From positions 1-53,124 of the forward strand of contig NZ_QUFB01000017.1 of the NCBI RefSeq assembly GCF_003478335.1: DNA of 53,124 nt, in the 5' to 3' direction. This stretch comes from Clostridium sp. AM49-4BH. GTDB taxonomy: Bacteria; Bacillota; Clostridia; Lachnospirales; Lachnospiraceae. The notes beneath the pieces are model-generated. The model saw only the letters and a list, made by a program, of their open reading frames with translations. It did no database searches and was not told where the DNA came from. A program made the position numbers and the translations under genes. Of this stretch, positions 8,706 through 17,888 are shown one piece after another; position 1 is the first letter of the stretch, and every line of letters begins with the position of its first letter.

Positions 8706-9377
8706 ATGAACGACAATGATCAATATTCTTTGCGTGGAAGAGTGTTTAATAAATTGAGGGAAGACATTCTTGCAGGGAATTATGAAGAAAACTGTGAACT
8801 GAAAGAAGCGGCGATCAGTAAAGAGTTGGGTGTTTCCAGAACACCGGTACGAGAGGCGCTTCGTCAATTGGAGTTAGAGGGGCTGGTTTCAATCATTCCG
8901 AATAAGGGGGCTTATGTCAAAGGTATTACAGCGAAAGATATTTATGACATTTATGTGATGCGCTCTTACTTGGAGGGACTTTGTGCCAGATGGGCTTGTG
9001 AGCATATTACGTTAGAGCAGTTGGAAGAGTTAGAGGAGATTGTTTATTTAAGCAAGTTCCATATTGAGAAAGAGCATTGGGATCAGATCTTTGAATTAGA
9101 TAACCGCTTTCATCTGCTACTATATCAGGCATGCGGCAGTAAGGTATTAGAACATATTTTGACGGATTATCACCATTACGTAGAGCGAGTCCGTAAGAAT
9201 ACGCTGTCGTCCAGAGAGCGTGCCTCTAAGGCAGGCGAGGAGCATGGAGCTATTTTAGAAGCACTCAAGAAAAAGGATGAGGAGACGGCAGAACGTCTTG
9301 CCAATGAGCATATTTTCCGCTCCTTAGCCAATATTAAGCATCAGGGACTTGATAAACTAATGAAAAAGCACAGCTGA
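8706..9377 (+). CDS. GntR family transcriptional regulator, FCD (FadR) subfamily
   Basis: 223-residue DNA-binding protein. Residues 10-75 form the winged helix-turn-helix (AISKELGVSRTPVREALRQL is the recognition part), residues 80-215 the all-helical FCD ligand domain, with conserved metal/ligand-type positions in DNRFHLLLYQ and EEHGAILEAL. ATG 8706 follows GGAG with 5-bp spacing; an upstream in-frame GTG at 8685 lacks a site. FCD regulators usually sense small carboxylates or sugar acids, so its place between an epimerase and a sugar transferase is unusual and suggests local control of the envelope operon, but the target is not visible in the sequence. Confidence 0.9.
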   Translation: MNDNDQYSLRGRVFNKLREDILAGNYEENCELKEAAISKELGVSRTPVREALRQLELEGLVSIIPNKGAYVKGITAKDIYDIYVMRSYLEGLCARWACEHITLEQLEELEEIVYLSKFHIEKEHWDQIFELDNRFHLLLYQACGSKVLEHILTDYHHYVERVRKNTLSSRERASKAGEEHGAILEALKKKDEETAERLANEHIFRSLANIKHQGLDKLMKKHS

Positions 9378-9417
9378 TGAGCAACAAATACGAAGCAGGA
9401 CAAAAAGGAAGGAGTTT

Positions 9418-10815
9418 ATGAAGAAGTACGATCCATATAAAAGGCTGATCTTGTTTATAGCCTCATTCATAAATATTTTATTGCTCTGCCTCTTATTTGC
9501 TGCAGGCTGGTATCGTTATTATGCAGGTACGATGTATGTGATCACATTTTACCGTAGAGGACATTACGTGGTGATCGCCCTCTATGGTATGATGCTGTTA
9601 TTCTTTTCTAATATGTATGGCAGCTTAAAGATTGGGCAGTATCGCCGAATCGAGGTATTATTGTCCCAATTTTTGAGTTTATTGCTAACGAATATCTTGT
9701 TTTATTTTATTATATCACTGTTAGCGTTTGGTTTTGTAAATCCGTTCGTTTTGTGCCTGATCATGGCAGCAGAGATGGTGGTGACAACACTTTGGAACTC
9801 GTTGGTGATCTATTTTTACAATTCTATTTTTCAACCCTGGAAATTACTGCTGATTTATGGTGAACGTTCCGCTAAGGATCTGATCTATAAGGTCGAGACG
9901 AGACGGGATAAATATGCTATTTATGATTCGATCAATATTGCGGAGGGGATGGAAGCGATCAAGCAGAAAATGCAGGACTTCCACGCTGTTATCATAGGCG
10001 ATATTACGGCAGAGTGCCGTAATGATCTGCTAAAATACTGTTATATGTGTGAAAAAAGAGCGTACGTTGTACCTAAATTATCCGATCTGATCCTGATGGG
10101 GGCAGAGAGGATCCATGTCTTTGATACACCGTTCTTGTTGTCGCGGGGATATGCGTTAAGTTTTGACGAAAGACTGCTTAAGAGACTGTTAGATCTGGTA
10201 TTGTCGTTTGTACTGTTGGTTGTGACCTCACCAATCCTGGTGCTCGTTAGTGCAGCTGTGAAGCTTTGCGATGGCGGGCCGGTCTTTTATCGACAAGTGC
10301 GTTGTACCAAAGATGATCAGTTGTTTACGATCATTAAGTTTCGAAGTATGGTGGTGGATGCAGAGAGCAGTGAAGGACCGGTACTTGCATCTAGGCATGA
10401 TGACCGTGTTACGGTGGTGGGTCGTTTTCTGCGGGCGAGCAGACTCGATGAACTTCCGCAGTTGTTTAATATTTTGAAGGGGGATATGTCCTTTGTGGGT
10501 CCAAGACCGGAACGGCCGGAGATGATACAGGCGTATGAGCGTGATATGCCGGAATTTCGCTTTCGAACCCGCGTAAAAGCAGGACTGACGGGATACGCAC
10601 AGGTGTATGGCAAGTATAATACATCGCCATATGATAAGTTGAAATTGGATCTGTTTTATATTGAAAATTATTCTCTGTGGCAGGATATCAAGCTGATCCT
10701 TATGACATTGAAAACAGTATTGAAACCATCTGCTGCTGAGGGGGTTCCGGGAGAACAGCCGGATCCCGGGACACAGAGTGGAAGGACACCGGACAAAGGA
10801 GGAACAGGCAGATGA
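9418..10815 (+). CDS. Polyprenyl-phosphate sugar-1-phosphate transferase (initiating glycosyltransferase)
   Basis: Starts polymer assembly by moving a hexose-1-phosphate from a nucleotide sugar to undecaprenyl phosphate. 465 residues: four N-terminal membrane segments (about 10-32, 50-70, 85-106, 108-136), a cytoplasmic region, another membrane segment near 262-285, then the bacterial sugar transferase domain with GGPVFYRQVR, IIKFRSM, SRLDELPQLFNILKGDMSFVGPRPE and the final membrane-proximal helices. The last 30 residues are a polar Pro/Gly-rich tail. Start follows GGAAGGAG. It overlaps the next gene by 4 bp (ATGA), indicating translational coupling with the ligase. Confidence 0.93.
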   Translation: MKKYDPYKRLILFIASFINILLLCLLFAAGWYRYYAGTMYVITFYRRGHYVVIALYGMMLLFFSNMYGSLKIGQYRRIEVLLSQFLSLLLTNILFYFIISLLAFGFVNPFVLCLIMAAEMVVTTLWNSLVIYFYNSIFQPWKLLLIYGERSAKDLIYKVETRRDKYAIYDSINIAEGMEAIKQKMQDFHAVIIGDITAECRNDLLKYCYMCEKRAYVVPKLSDLILMGAERIHVFDTPFLLSRGYALSFDERLLKRLLDLVLSFVLLVVTSPILVLVSAAVKLCDGGPVFYRQVRCTKDDQLFTIIKFRSMVVDAESSEGPVLASRHDDRVTVVGRFLRASRLDELPQLFNILKGDMSFVGPRPERPEMIQAYERDMPEFRFRTRVKAGLTGYAQVYGKYNTSPYDKLKLDLFYIENYSLWQDIKLILMTLKTVLKPSAAEGVPGEQPDPGTQSGRTPDKGGTGR

Positions 10816-12659
10816 GTGCAAAGAGATCAAACCAAAAGGTTACACAGCAGAAATATCCGATGTTGTATTTGATTCCATTGATCGCAGTATTAGCGGTCAT
10901 TCCGGCATTATTATATGAATGTGATGTGAATACCGGTCTGACAAAATATAACTGGTATACCGGTTCACAGACAACGATCGATTTCTTTTTGTATGTGAAA
11001 GCAATTTGGCTTTACGTGACCTTTGGTGTTATGTTGTTTCTGACGTTTTATATGGTTTTTAGCGAAGAAAAAAAGATATCATTACATAAAGCGTTTATGG
11101 CGCTCCTGGTCTATGGCGGTCTCTGCCTTGTGGCAGCCTGCTTGTCGGTGGACCGGGCAAGATCATTTCGGGGGATTTATGAACAATATGAATCAGTTTG
11201 GATTTTGTTAGGCTATGTACTGTTGACAATATATGCGTATGTTCATTTGCAGGAGGAGCGTGCAGTCAAAAGGCTGCTTCCGTGGTTTGTGGCCGGTATT
11301 GTTGTTTTGACAGCGTTTGGAGTGTGTCAGGCATTCGGCGTGGATCCGGTTGCGTGTAGGACATTTCAAAAGATGTTTATCACCAATTCCGATCTGATCG
11401 GTCATGTGTCGCTTAAGTTTGGTAAAGGACGGACCTATATGACGCTGTACAATCCGAATTATGTAGGTTTTTATGGTGTATTGACGATCCCTTTGCTGAT
11501 CGCACTGTTTGTCGTTGCACGAAAATGGTGGCATAAGATGGGATATGCCATTCTCATTGCAGGACTGTTCTTGTGCATTTTTGCATCGCAGTCTCGTGCG
11601 GGAATTATTGCACTGGCAGCAGGTGGGATTTTGATGGCACTGCTTTTGCGCAAATATCTGTTTCGGCGTTGGTATATCGCTGCCGGTGTGATCGCTCTGG
11701 GTGTGGCTGCCTTTGCGGGAGTTAATGCTTATAACCACAATGTGTTGATCACACGTATGCAGGGGATGTTTCAGGCAGAGCAGGAAAAGTACGCACTAAC
11801 AGCGGTCGAGACGGATCGCGATGTGATTTTTACGATGAATGGACATGAGTTACATATGGCTTTGGAGGGAAAAGAAGCAGATGCCGGAGTTTTGCTTACC
11901 GATGAAAAGGGAACGAAAGTCACTGCCGGTCCGGCAGATGACTCTCAGGAACGGCAAGTAGATGATCCCCGTTTTCCTGTGCGTGTCGGAACGATATCCA
12001 AAGAGTCGTTTCATGGATTTTATGTCGTGACTTCGCGTAAAACGATGGTAGATGGCAAAGAACAGAATGAACAAAAAAAGTGGATCTTTACAAATGAATT
12101 GGTTAAAAATGATAACCGATATTATGTTGTGGCGGGGGGAAATGCTTTGTTTCGTATGAAGAAAGCGAAAGAGGGATTCTCTTATTTGGAAAAACATTAC
12201 TCGTTAGCGAATAATCGTGGATACATTTGGGCGAAAACCTGGAATCTGCTGAAAGCACATCCGCTCTTAGGAACGGGGCCGGACACTTTTTTGATCGCGT
12301 TTCCAAACGATGACCTGGTCGGTCTGTATAATTCCGGACACAGCGGTGAAATGATCAGTAAACCGCACTGCCTGTATTTGCAGATTGCGGCTCAGACAGG
12401 GATCCCATCTCTGATCGCTTTTTTGACCTTTGTGTTATGGTATGTGGTATCCTCGATCCGTTTGTTTTGGAATGCTTCGATGCGTGGATATCTGCCGAAA
12501 ATAGGTGCTGCACTTCTTGTCAGTGTGATCGGTTACCTGATCATGGGATTATCCAACGATTCCTGTATCGCAGTAGCCCCGATCTTTTTTGTGCTTCTTG
12601 GCATGGGAGTGGCCGTTAATCACACATTAAATGATCAGCATGACACCGAGGTTGCGTAG
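10812..12659 (+). CDS. O-antigen ligase/polymerase family membrane protein
   Basis: 615-residue polytopic protein of the Wzy/WaaL superfamily, which polymerises or ligates lipid-linked glycans outside the membrane. About twelve membrane segments; the family region includes LYNPNYVGFYG, FASQSRAGIIAL and the late block AHPLLGTGPDTF followed by KPHCLYLQIAAQTGIPS. Between about residues 315 and 455 lies a charged soluble insertion of around 130 residues, presumably extracytoplasmic, placed where the catalytic loop is expected but larger than the minimal form. Coupled to the sugar transferase upstream. Its last 33 bp overlap the convergent GT2 gene. Confidence 0.88.
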   Translation: MSAKRSNQKVTQQKYPMLYLIPLIAVLAVIPALLYECDVNTGLTKYNWYTGSQTTIDFFLYVKAIWLYVTFGVMLFLTFYMVFSEEKKISLHKAFMALLVYGGLCLVAACLSVDRARSFRGIYEQYESVWILLGYVLLTIYAYVHLQEERAVKRLLPWFVAGIVVLTAFGVCQAFGVDPVACRTFQKMFITNSDLIGHVSLKFGKGRTYMTLYNPNYVGFYGVLTIPLLIALFVVARKWWHKMGYAILIAGLFLCIFASQSRAGIIALAAGGILMALLLRKYLFRRWYIAAGVIALGVAAFAGVNAYNHNVLITRMQGMFQAEQEKYALTAVETDRDVIFTMNGHELHMALEGKEADAGVLLTDEKGTKVTAGPADDSQERQVDDPRFPVRVGTISKESFHGFYVVTSRKTMVDGKEQNEQKKWIFTNELVKNDNRYYVVAGGNALFRMKKAKEGFSYLEKHYSLANNRGYIWAKTWNLLKAHPLLGTGPDTFLIAFPNDDLVGLYNSGHSGEMISKPHCLYLQIAAQTGIPSLIAFLTFVLWYVVSSIRLFWNASMRGYLPKIGAALLVSVIGYLIMGLSNDSCIAVAPIFFVLLGMGVAVNHTLNDQHDTEVA

Positions 12660-13544
12660 CAGACCACTTTTAAGAAAATGATAACGTAAGATCAAATAAC
12701 GTCTTGTAAACCAATTTGCGGATGGAAGACCGGCAAAGAGGGATACGAGGCGTTTTTGCGTCTCCGTCAGCTGATCGTTATAGATCGTCAAAAAGACTTC
12801 TGCCTGCTTACAAGTGTCATAGAGTACTTGTCGCTGTGCCGTCAGATGCTTTACACGGTTTGTGATATAATGCGACCGGGAACTGCCGCCGACAACATTG
12901 CCGGTATGCTGGCGGTATAATAATAACGGTTCATCCAGATAAATAATGCGTCCAAATGCCGAGGCAATCAATGCGATCCACCAGTCATGCATACGAAGGC
13001 CGTCCGGTACCGTATCGGTTAGCTTATCGCGCAGCGCGCGGTTAAATAACATTGTACAGCCGATCAGTTTATTTTCCATCAACAAATGAGCCACATCTAA
13101 AGCATCTGTGTGGTAACCGCTCATCTGCTGGAAAGATGGATGCAACTGCTGCAGGGAATCGTCGACAACACGAGCATCACCAAACAGAGCAATCGGAACA
13201 TTTGGGGACTGTGCTTCCGCCCGCTTTACGGCTTCGACAGAATGCGCAATCTTTTCCGGAAGCCAGACATCATCCTGATCGCAGAACATATAATAATCTG
13301 CATCCACTTGCAGGCATCCGTTCAAGAAGTTATGGATCACGCCCTGATTCGTTACATTGCGGTGATAAAAGATCTTTGACGGATACTTATCTGTGTAGGA
13401 TTGGATCACGGCCGCAGAACGGTCTGTAGAGCCGTCGTCAAAGATGTGCAGAACAAAGTCCTTTTCTGTATTGGAAAGCAGCGAATCAATCTGTTCATTC
13501 AGATAGGTTTCGCCATTATACACTGCCATTATAATTGCAATCAT
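12627..13544 (-). CDS. Family 2 glycosyltransferase
   Basis: 305-residue cytoplasmic transferase with the GT-A fold. The N-terminal block MAVYNGETYLNEQIDSLL, the FDDGSTD nucleotide-binding motif near residue 35 and CDQDDVW (DxD-like) near residue 85 define family GT2, rhamnosyl/galactosyl-transferase-like subgroup. ATG 13544 is preceded by GGAG at 8-bp spacing; the upstream frame to 13661 has no family homology visible and would cover the promoter. It is transcribed toward the ligase gene and overlaps it tail to tail. Confidence 0.9.
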   Translation of the reverse strand: MIAIIMAVYNGETYLNEQIDSLLSNTEKDFVLHIFDDGSTDRSAAVIQSYTDKYPSKIFYHRNVTNQGVIHNFLNGCLQVDADYYMFCDQDDVWLPEKIAHSVEAVKRAEAQSPNVPIALFGDARVVDDSLQQLHPSFQQMSGYHTDALDVAHLLMENKLIGCTMLFNRALRDKLTDTVPDGLRMHDWWIALIASAFGRIIYLDEPLLLYRQHTGNVVGGSSRSHYITNRVKHLTAQRQVLYDTCKQAEVFLTIYNDQLTETQKRLVSLFAGLPSANWFTRRYLILRYHFLKSGLLRNLGVMLII

Positions 13545-13632
13545 GTGTTCATCTCCATTTCTGTATACTCCGGTCTGACGCATTTTGGCAGGCATCAAAG
13601 GCGGATATACACTGTTAAAATTATGCAAGAAT

Positions 13633-13661
13633 AATGTAACAAATGATGGCGCTTCCGTCAA
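13633..13661 (-). promoter_or_regulatory. Candidate sigma-A promoter for the GT2 gene
   Basis: Minus strand TTGACG (13661-13656), 17-bp spacer, TACATT (13638-13633), about 90 bp ahead of the GT2 start and immediately outside the right 252-bp repeat. Confidence 0.55.
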
Positions 13662-13672
13662 ATCTTAGTATC

Positions 13673-13924
13673 GTAGCGAAAGCGTCCCGTCCAAAAATGG
13701 ATGATACCTTGCTAAACCGGGACATCTCAGACATTCCTTCAGGCATGTATTCATCAGAGACTTAACAAAATAAGAAATCACACAAAAACTCTGCGTTCTG
13801 CGGCAATTATCTTAGTTCTCTGACGGCAGAATAAGTTAGTTTATCGGCTGCAAAATAGTTAATTTATTGCTGACATAATAAGCAATATGTGGTTGTGGAG
13901 GATTTGAGGTATGGGAAGTTTGAG
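13673..13924. repeat. 252-bp direct repeat, right copy
   Basis: Second copy of the sequence at 1-252, same orientation, offset 13672, no gaps. Homology stops sharply after GGGAAGTTTGAG at 13924 and at the left begins right after the GT2 promoter. Of the differences in the long stem (123-160 of the left copy), one changes a G-C to a G-U pair and one makes a mismatch, so structure is only partly kept. Together with 13545-13672 this makes a 470-bp stretch without a gene. Confidence 0.93.
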
Positions 13925-13946
13925 GCAATGATTTTGTCGAAAAAGA

Positions 13947-13974
13947 TTGCATTTTTTCGTGAATTCTGTATAAT
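13947..13974 (+). promoter_or_regulatory. Candidate sigma-A promoter for the GtrA-like gene
   Basis: TTGCAT (13947-13952), 16-bp spacer, perfect TATAAT (13969-13974), 43 bp ahead of the GtrA start. It lies just outside the repeat, so this copy of the repeat would be upstream of, not within, the transcript. Confidence 0.6.
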
Positions 13975-14017
13975 GGGGAAAGTTGTGTAACGATTAAATG
14001 TTAGAAATGAGGTAATT

Positions 14018-14449
14018 ATGCAGCATAAAGAATCGCTGATGTATGTAGTGATGGGGGTCAGTGCTACAGTATTTAATTGGGGGATATATTCTTTACTGGT
14101 TACATTTTTGCCAATGGAATTAGCGAATGCGGGTTCCTTTGCAATGACGCTTATATTTGCGTATGTAACCAACAAAATATACGTATTTGAGAGCAGATCT
14201 TGGGGAATGAGACGTGTGTTGCGTGAATTTTGTGCATTTGCAACAGCGAGAGGCGTGACAGGTTTGTTGGAGATCTTTTTGCAGCCGCAGTTGTACCAGA
14301 TGGGAATAGATGGTGCATTGCTTGGCGTAAAAGGATTGCAGGCAAAGGTTGTGGTTTGTTTGACGTTATCCATCGTGAACTATTTTAGTACCAAACTGAT
14401 TTTTTTGAAAAGTTCACAAAAAACACTTGACGAATACAAAAAAGCATGA
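14018..14449 (+). CDS. GtrA-like membrane protein
   Basis: 143-residue protein with four predicted membrane helices (about 8-30, 35-55, 72-95, 108-132), and the family pattern FAYVTNKIYVFES between helices 2 and 3. GtrA-like proteins are thought to flip polyprenyl-linked sugars across the membrane for cell-surface glycosylation. It stands alone, directly after the right repeat, with no GtrB-type glucosyltransferase beside it; the polymer genes on the other side of the repeat are the nearest candidates for partners. AATGAGG precedes the ATG at a suitable distance. The tRNA promoter begins inside its last codons. Confidence 0.85.
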   Translation: MQHKESLMYVVMGVSATVFNWGIYSLLVTFLPMELANAGSFAMTLIFAYVTNKIYVFESRSWGMRRVLREFCAFATARGVTGLLEIFLQPQLYQMGIDGALLGVKGLQAKVVVCLTLSIVNYFSTKLIFLKSSQKTLDEYKKA

Positions 14450-14455
14450 TATTAT
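14427..14455 (+). promoter_or_regulatory. Sigma-A promoter for tRNA-Leu
   Basis: TTGACG (14427-14432), 17-bp spacer, TATTAT (14450-14455), 26 bp ahead of the tRNA 5' end. The -35 box lies within the end of the GtrA-like gene. Confidence 0.75.
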
Positions 14456-14480
14456 TTATATCGTTGTGACAACACAAGAC

Positions 14481-14563
14481 GCATTAGTGGCGGAACGGCA
14501 GACGCAACGGACTCAAAATCCGTCGGGGGTGACCTCGTGAGGGTTCAAATCCCTCCTGATGCA
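14481..14563 (+). tRNA. tRNA-Leu (anticodon CAA)
   Basis: Cloverleaf visible by eye: acceptor GCATTAG pairs with CTGATGC, anticodon stem ACGGA/TCCGT closes the loop CTCAAAA with anticodon CAA (reads UUG), the long variable arm typical of leucine tRNAs follows, and the T arm is GAGGG-TTCAAAT-CCCTC. Discriminator base A73 is present, as required for leucine tRNAs; the CCA end is not encoded. Promoter and terminator closely flank it, so it is a single-gene unit. Confidence 0.96.
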
Positions 14564-14577
14564 TATATTTACGAAAA

Positions 14578-14601
14578 GGAAGCCGATGGCTTCCTTTTTT
14601 T
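14578..14601 (+). terminator. Intrinsic terminator after tRNA-Leu
   Basis: GGAAGCC (14578-14584), loop GAT, GGCTTCC (14588-14594), then seven T. Confidence 0.93.
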
Positions 14602-14666
14602 GTTAATTTATAGAAAATTGCTGATAGGCAGTATAAACTTTTCAATACCTGCGGGAGGCAAACAGT

Positions 14667-14987
14667 ATGAAAAGAAAAATGTGGAGCTGTATGGAAACGC
14701 AGAAGCATGTCATCCCTTTTATTGATGATCAGTTGAGCATATCGGATCTGGATGCTTTTTTGTATCATATGGAGCATTGTCCGGATTGCAAGGAAGAGTA
14801 TGACGTATACTATACGATGTTGATGGGAATGCGTTTTTTGGAAAGCGATAATATGAGTGCGTTGAAAATGGATTCCGAGCAGAAACTGCTGTCTGCTGAG
14901 GACTACCTGTATAAATATAAGATTAAATTTATTGCAAAGATCCTGTGCTTTGTGTTGTTGTGCGTTGGCATGATCTTGCAATTGTAG
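14667..14987 (+). CDS. Zinc-finger (zf-HC2-like) anti-sigma-type membrane protein
   Basis: 106-residue protein. The N-terminal half carries HMEHCPDCKEEY, the His-x3-Cys-x2-Cys signature of zinc-containing anti-sigma domains, with a further histidine (KHVIPFID) upstream; the C-terminal 20 residues are one membrane helix ending two residues before the stop. Such proteins normally hold an ECF sigma factor at the membrane, but no sigma gene is adjacent and the extracytoplasmic part is essentially absent, so a signal-sensing domain is missing. It begins after GGGAGG and stands 16 bp before polA, suggesting co-transcription. Function is inferred from the motif only. Confidence 0.65.
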   Translation: MKRKMWSCMETQKHVIPFIDDQLSISDLDAFLYHMEHCPDCKEEYDVYYTMLMGMRFLESDNMSALKMDSEQKLLSAEDYLYKYKIKFIAKILCFVLLCVGMILQL

Positions 14988-15003
14988 ATGATGGAGAAAG
15001 CTT

Positions 15004-17867
15004 ATGCGTGAAAAATTAGTATTGATCGATGGACACAGTATATTAAACAGGGCGTTTTACGGACTTCCGGATCTCACCAATCGGAAGGAATGCATACGAA
15101 CGCCGTTTATGGTTTTTTGAATATTATGCTCAAGATCCTGGAAGAGGAGAAACCGGATTATTTTATTGTTGCTTTTGATGTGAAACATCCGACGTTTCGC
15201 CATGAAATGTATCAGGAGTATAAGGGCACCAGAAAGGGGATGCCTGACGAGTTAAGAGAACAGGTGCCGGTGATCCAGGATGTGCTTCGTGCTATGCATG
15301 TTCCGCTCGTGATGCAGAAAGGGTATGAGGCAGATGATCTGTTAGGGACTTTGGCCCGCAGAGCGGAGAGCAAAGATATGGATGTGTCGCTCGTGTCGGG
15401 AGATCGTGACCTGCTGCAGCTTGCGTCGGATCGTATTATGATCCGTATTCCAAAGACGAAGCGGGGGGGAACGGAGATTGAAAATTATCATACGCAGGAC
15501 GTGATCGATAAATACGGACTAAAGCCGGAGCAGATTATTGATATGAAAGGTCTGATGGGAGATTCTGCAGATAATATTCCGGGCGTACCGGGTATCGGAG
15601 AGAAAACTGCTGTCAAGATCCTGACAGCTTTTCCAACAGTGGAAGCGGCCTATGAGCATTTGGAAGAAGTTGAGCCAAAGCGTGCAAGAGAATTGCTTCG
15701 TGCAAATCCGGAACTTGCCAAGCTAAGCAAGCAACTTGCCACGATCAAAACAGATTGTGAGATCGATGTCACATTGGAGGACGCAAAACTGGAAAATCTC
15801 TTTACGTCGGAGGCATTTGAGTGGATCAAACGTTTGGAGTTAAAATCGTTATTTTCTCGTTTTGACAGTGAGACAGTACAAAGTGTTGTGCCTGATTTTG
15901 AGCAGTTTACACAATGGACCACGAAGAAAGAATGGAATGCTGCTGTAGATCATGTATGCAACCTTGCACCGGAGGCTGTCGGCGTGGCGTTTTTAGGAGA
16001 TCCTTGGATAGGTGCCGGAGCGGCCCGCAAACGTCAGAGCAAAAAAGGCGGCGGACAGATGAGCCTGGTCTTTACGGAAGACAGCGTAGAACTCGGGATG
16101 GAACAGGAAGACGGCGAGGAATATGGTTTCATTGGCTTTTCGTTGTCTTATTATGAGGGAGAAGATTGTCATACCGGTTATATTCTCGTTTCTGAAGAAG
16201 TGACCGGAAATGATATATTAGATGGCTATCATCGGCTTGAGAAAAAGAGTTCTGAAATTTTATTATTAGATTGGAAAAATGCATTACACCTGACGAAACC
16301 GGTGGAGGTGCGGACATATGGGATTGAGCCGGCAAAGCAGCATGGATTTGCGCTGGATACGAAACAGGAACGCAAAAAAACGTTTGCCAGTCTGCGCGAT
16401 CTGGGTATCGGAGCGTATTTGTTAAATCCGCTGAAGGATACGTATCAGGCAGATGATATTGCGCGTGATTATCTTCATATGACACTGCCATCCTATCAGG
16501 AATTGTTTGGTAAAGAGACGTTAGCTGCGCAGCTTGCGCGGATAGATGAGGAAGAAACGGCAAAACGCCTCAAATCCTATTTCGGCTATTTGTCCTGCAT
16601 TCCATTGATGGCGTGGGCTGAGATGAAAAAGCAGTTAGCGGCAGAGGGAATGTTAGGCTTGATGGAAGAAATCGAAATGCCGACGGTATACTATCTGTTT
16701 GAAATGGAACGACTCGGTGTGCAGGCAAATGCAGAGGTCTTGAAAGAAATGTCTGAACTGTTGGAACGCCGTGTTTTGGCATTGGAGACAGATATTTACG
16801 ATCTTGCCGGAGAAGAATTTAATATCAATTCACCCAAGCAGCTTGGCGTGATCCTATTTGAAAAGCTAAAGCTTCCGTTTGCCAAAAAGACCAAGACCGG
16901 CTATTCAACTTCGGCAGATATTTTGGAAAAACTTCGTACGGAAGATCCGATCATCGATAAGATTTTAGAGTATCGTCAGGTCAGTAAATTGAAGTCTACG
17001 TATGCAGATGGATTGCCGGTATTTATAGAGGAAGATCATCGTATCCATGGCAAATTTAACCAGACGATCACCGCAACCGGCCGCATCAGCAGTACAGATC
17101 CGAACCTGCAGAACATTCCAATCCGTATGGAGCTCGGCAAACAGCTTCGAAAAGTCTTTGAACCAAAGTCCGGATTCCTGTTTTTGGATGCGGATTATTC
17201 ACAGATCGAACTGCGTGTGTTAGCGCATATGTCGGGCGATGAGCATTTGATCGAGGCGTATAGACAGGGGCAGGATATTCACCGCGCTACGGCCTCCAAA
17301 GTGTTTCATACGCCGTTTGAGGAGGTGACGGATCTGCAGCGCCGCAATGCCAAAGCAGTAAACTTTGGTATCGTGTATGGTATCAGCGCGTTTGGTCTTA
17401 GTCAGGATCTTTCCATCTCGCGCAAAGAGGCGGATGAGATCATTCATAAATACTTTGAGAGTTATCCGGCGATCAAGACATTTTTGGACGAATTGGTCGC
17501 AAAAGCAAAGGATACCGGATATGCACAGACAATGTTTGGCAGACGCAGACCCGTGCCGGAGCTTAAATCCAGTAATTTCATGCAGCGTTCTTTTGGGGAA
17601 CGCGTTGCCATGAATTCGCCGATACAGGGGACGGCAGCAGATATTATCAAGATTGCGATGATTCGTGTTGCAGAGCGTTTGCAGGAGGAACAGTTAGAAT
17701 CCCGCATTGTGCTGCAGGTGCATGATGAACTGCTGGTAGAAACGAAGATCGAGGAAAAGGAGCAGGTGAAGAGGATCTTAGAAGAAGAGATGCCGCTTGC
17801 CGCACAGTTGCAGGTGCCGTTGTCTATTGATGTAGAAGAAGGAAAAAATTGGTACGAGGCACATTGA
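15004..17867 (+). CDS. polA: DNA polymerase I (frameshifted in this sequence)
   Basis: Replication and repair polymerase. The normal start is ATG 15004 (GGAGAAAG ahead), giving MREKLVLIDGHSILNRAFYG, the opening of the 5' nuclease domain. At 15081 the frame is lost: codons for LTN should continue SEGMHTN, which is found one frame over, so one T appears missing. Without it the first frame stops after about 37 codons. The rest runs open to 17867: 5' nuclease, a degenerate 3'-5' exonuclease region with no visible DxE, and polymerase motifs DADYSQIELR, RRNAKAVNFGIVYGIS and QVHDELLVE. Corrected length is 954 residues. Likely operon with coaE, 21 bp downstream. Confidence 0.95.
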
Positions 17868-17888
17868 TATTCGGGAAGAGGGTTAGAT

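Noticed and set aside
15090..17867. polA starting at ATG 15090
   Set aside because: The true N-terminal sequence of the 5' nuclease is encoded at 15004-15081 in another frame, with a good Shine-Dalgarno site; a one-base gap explains the break.
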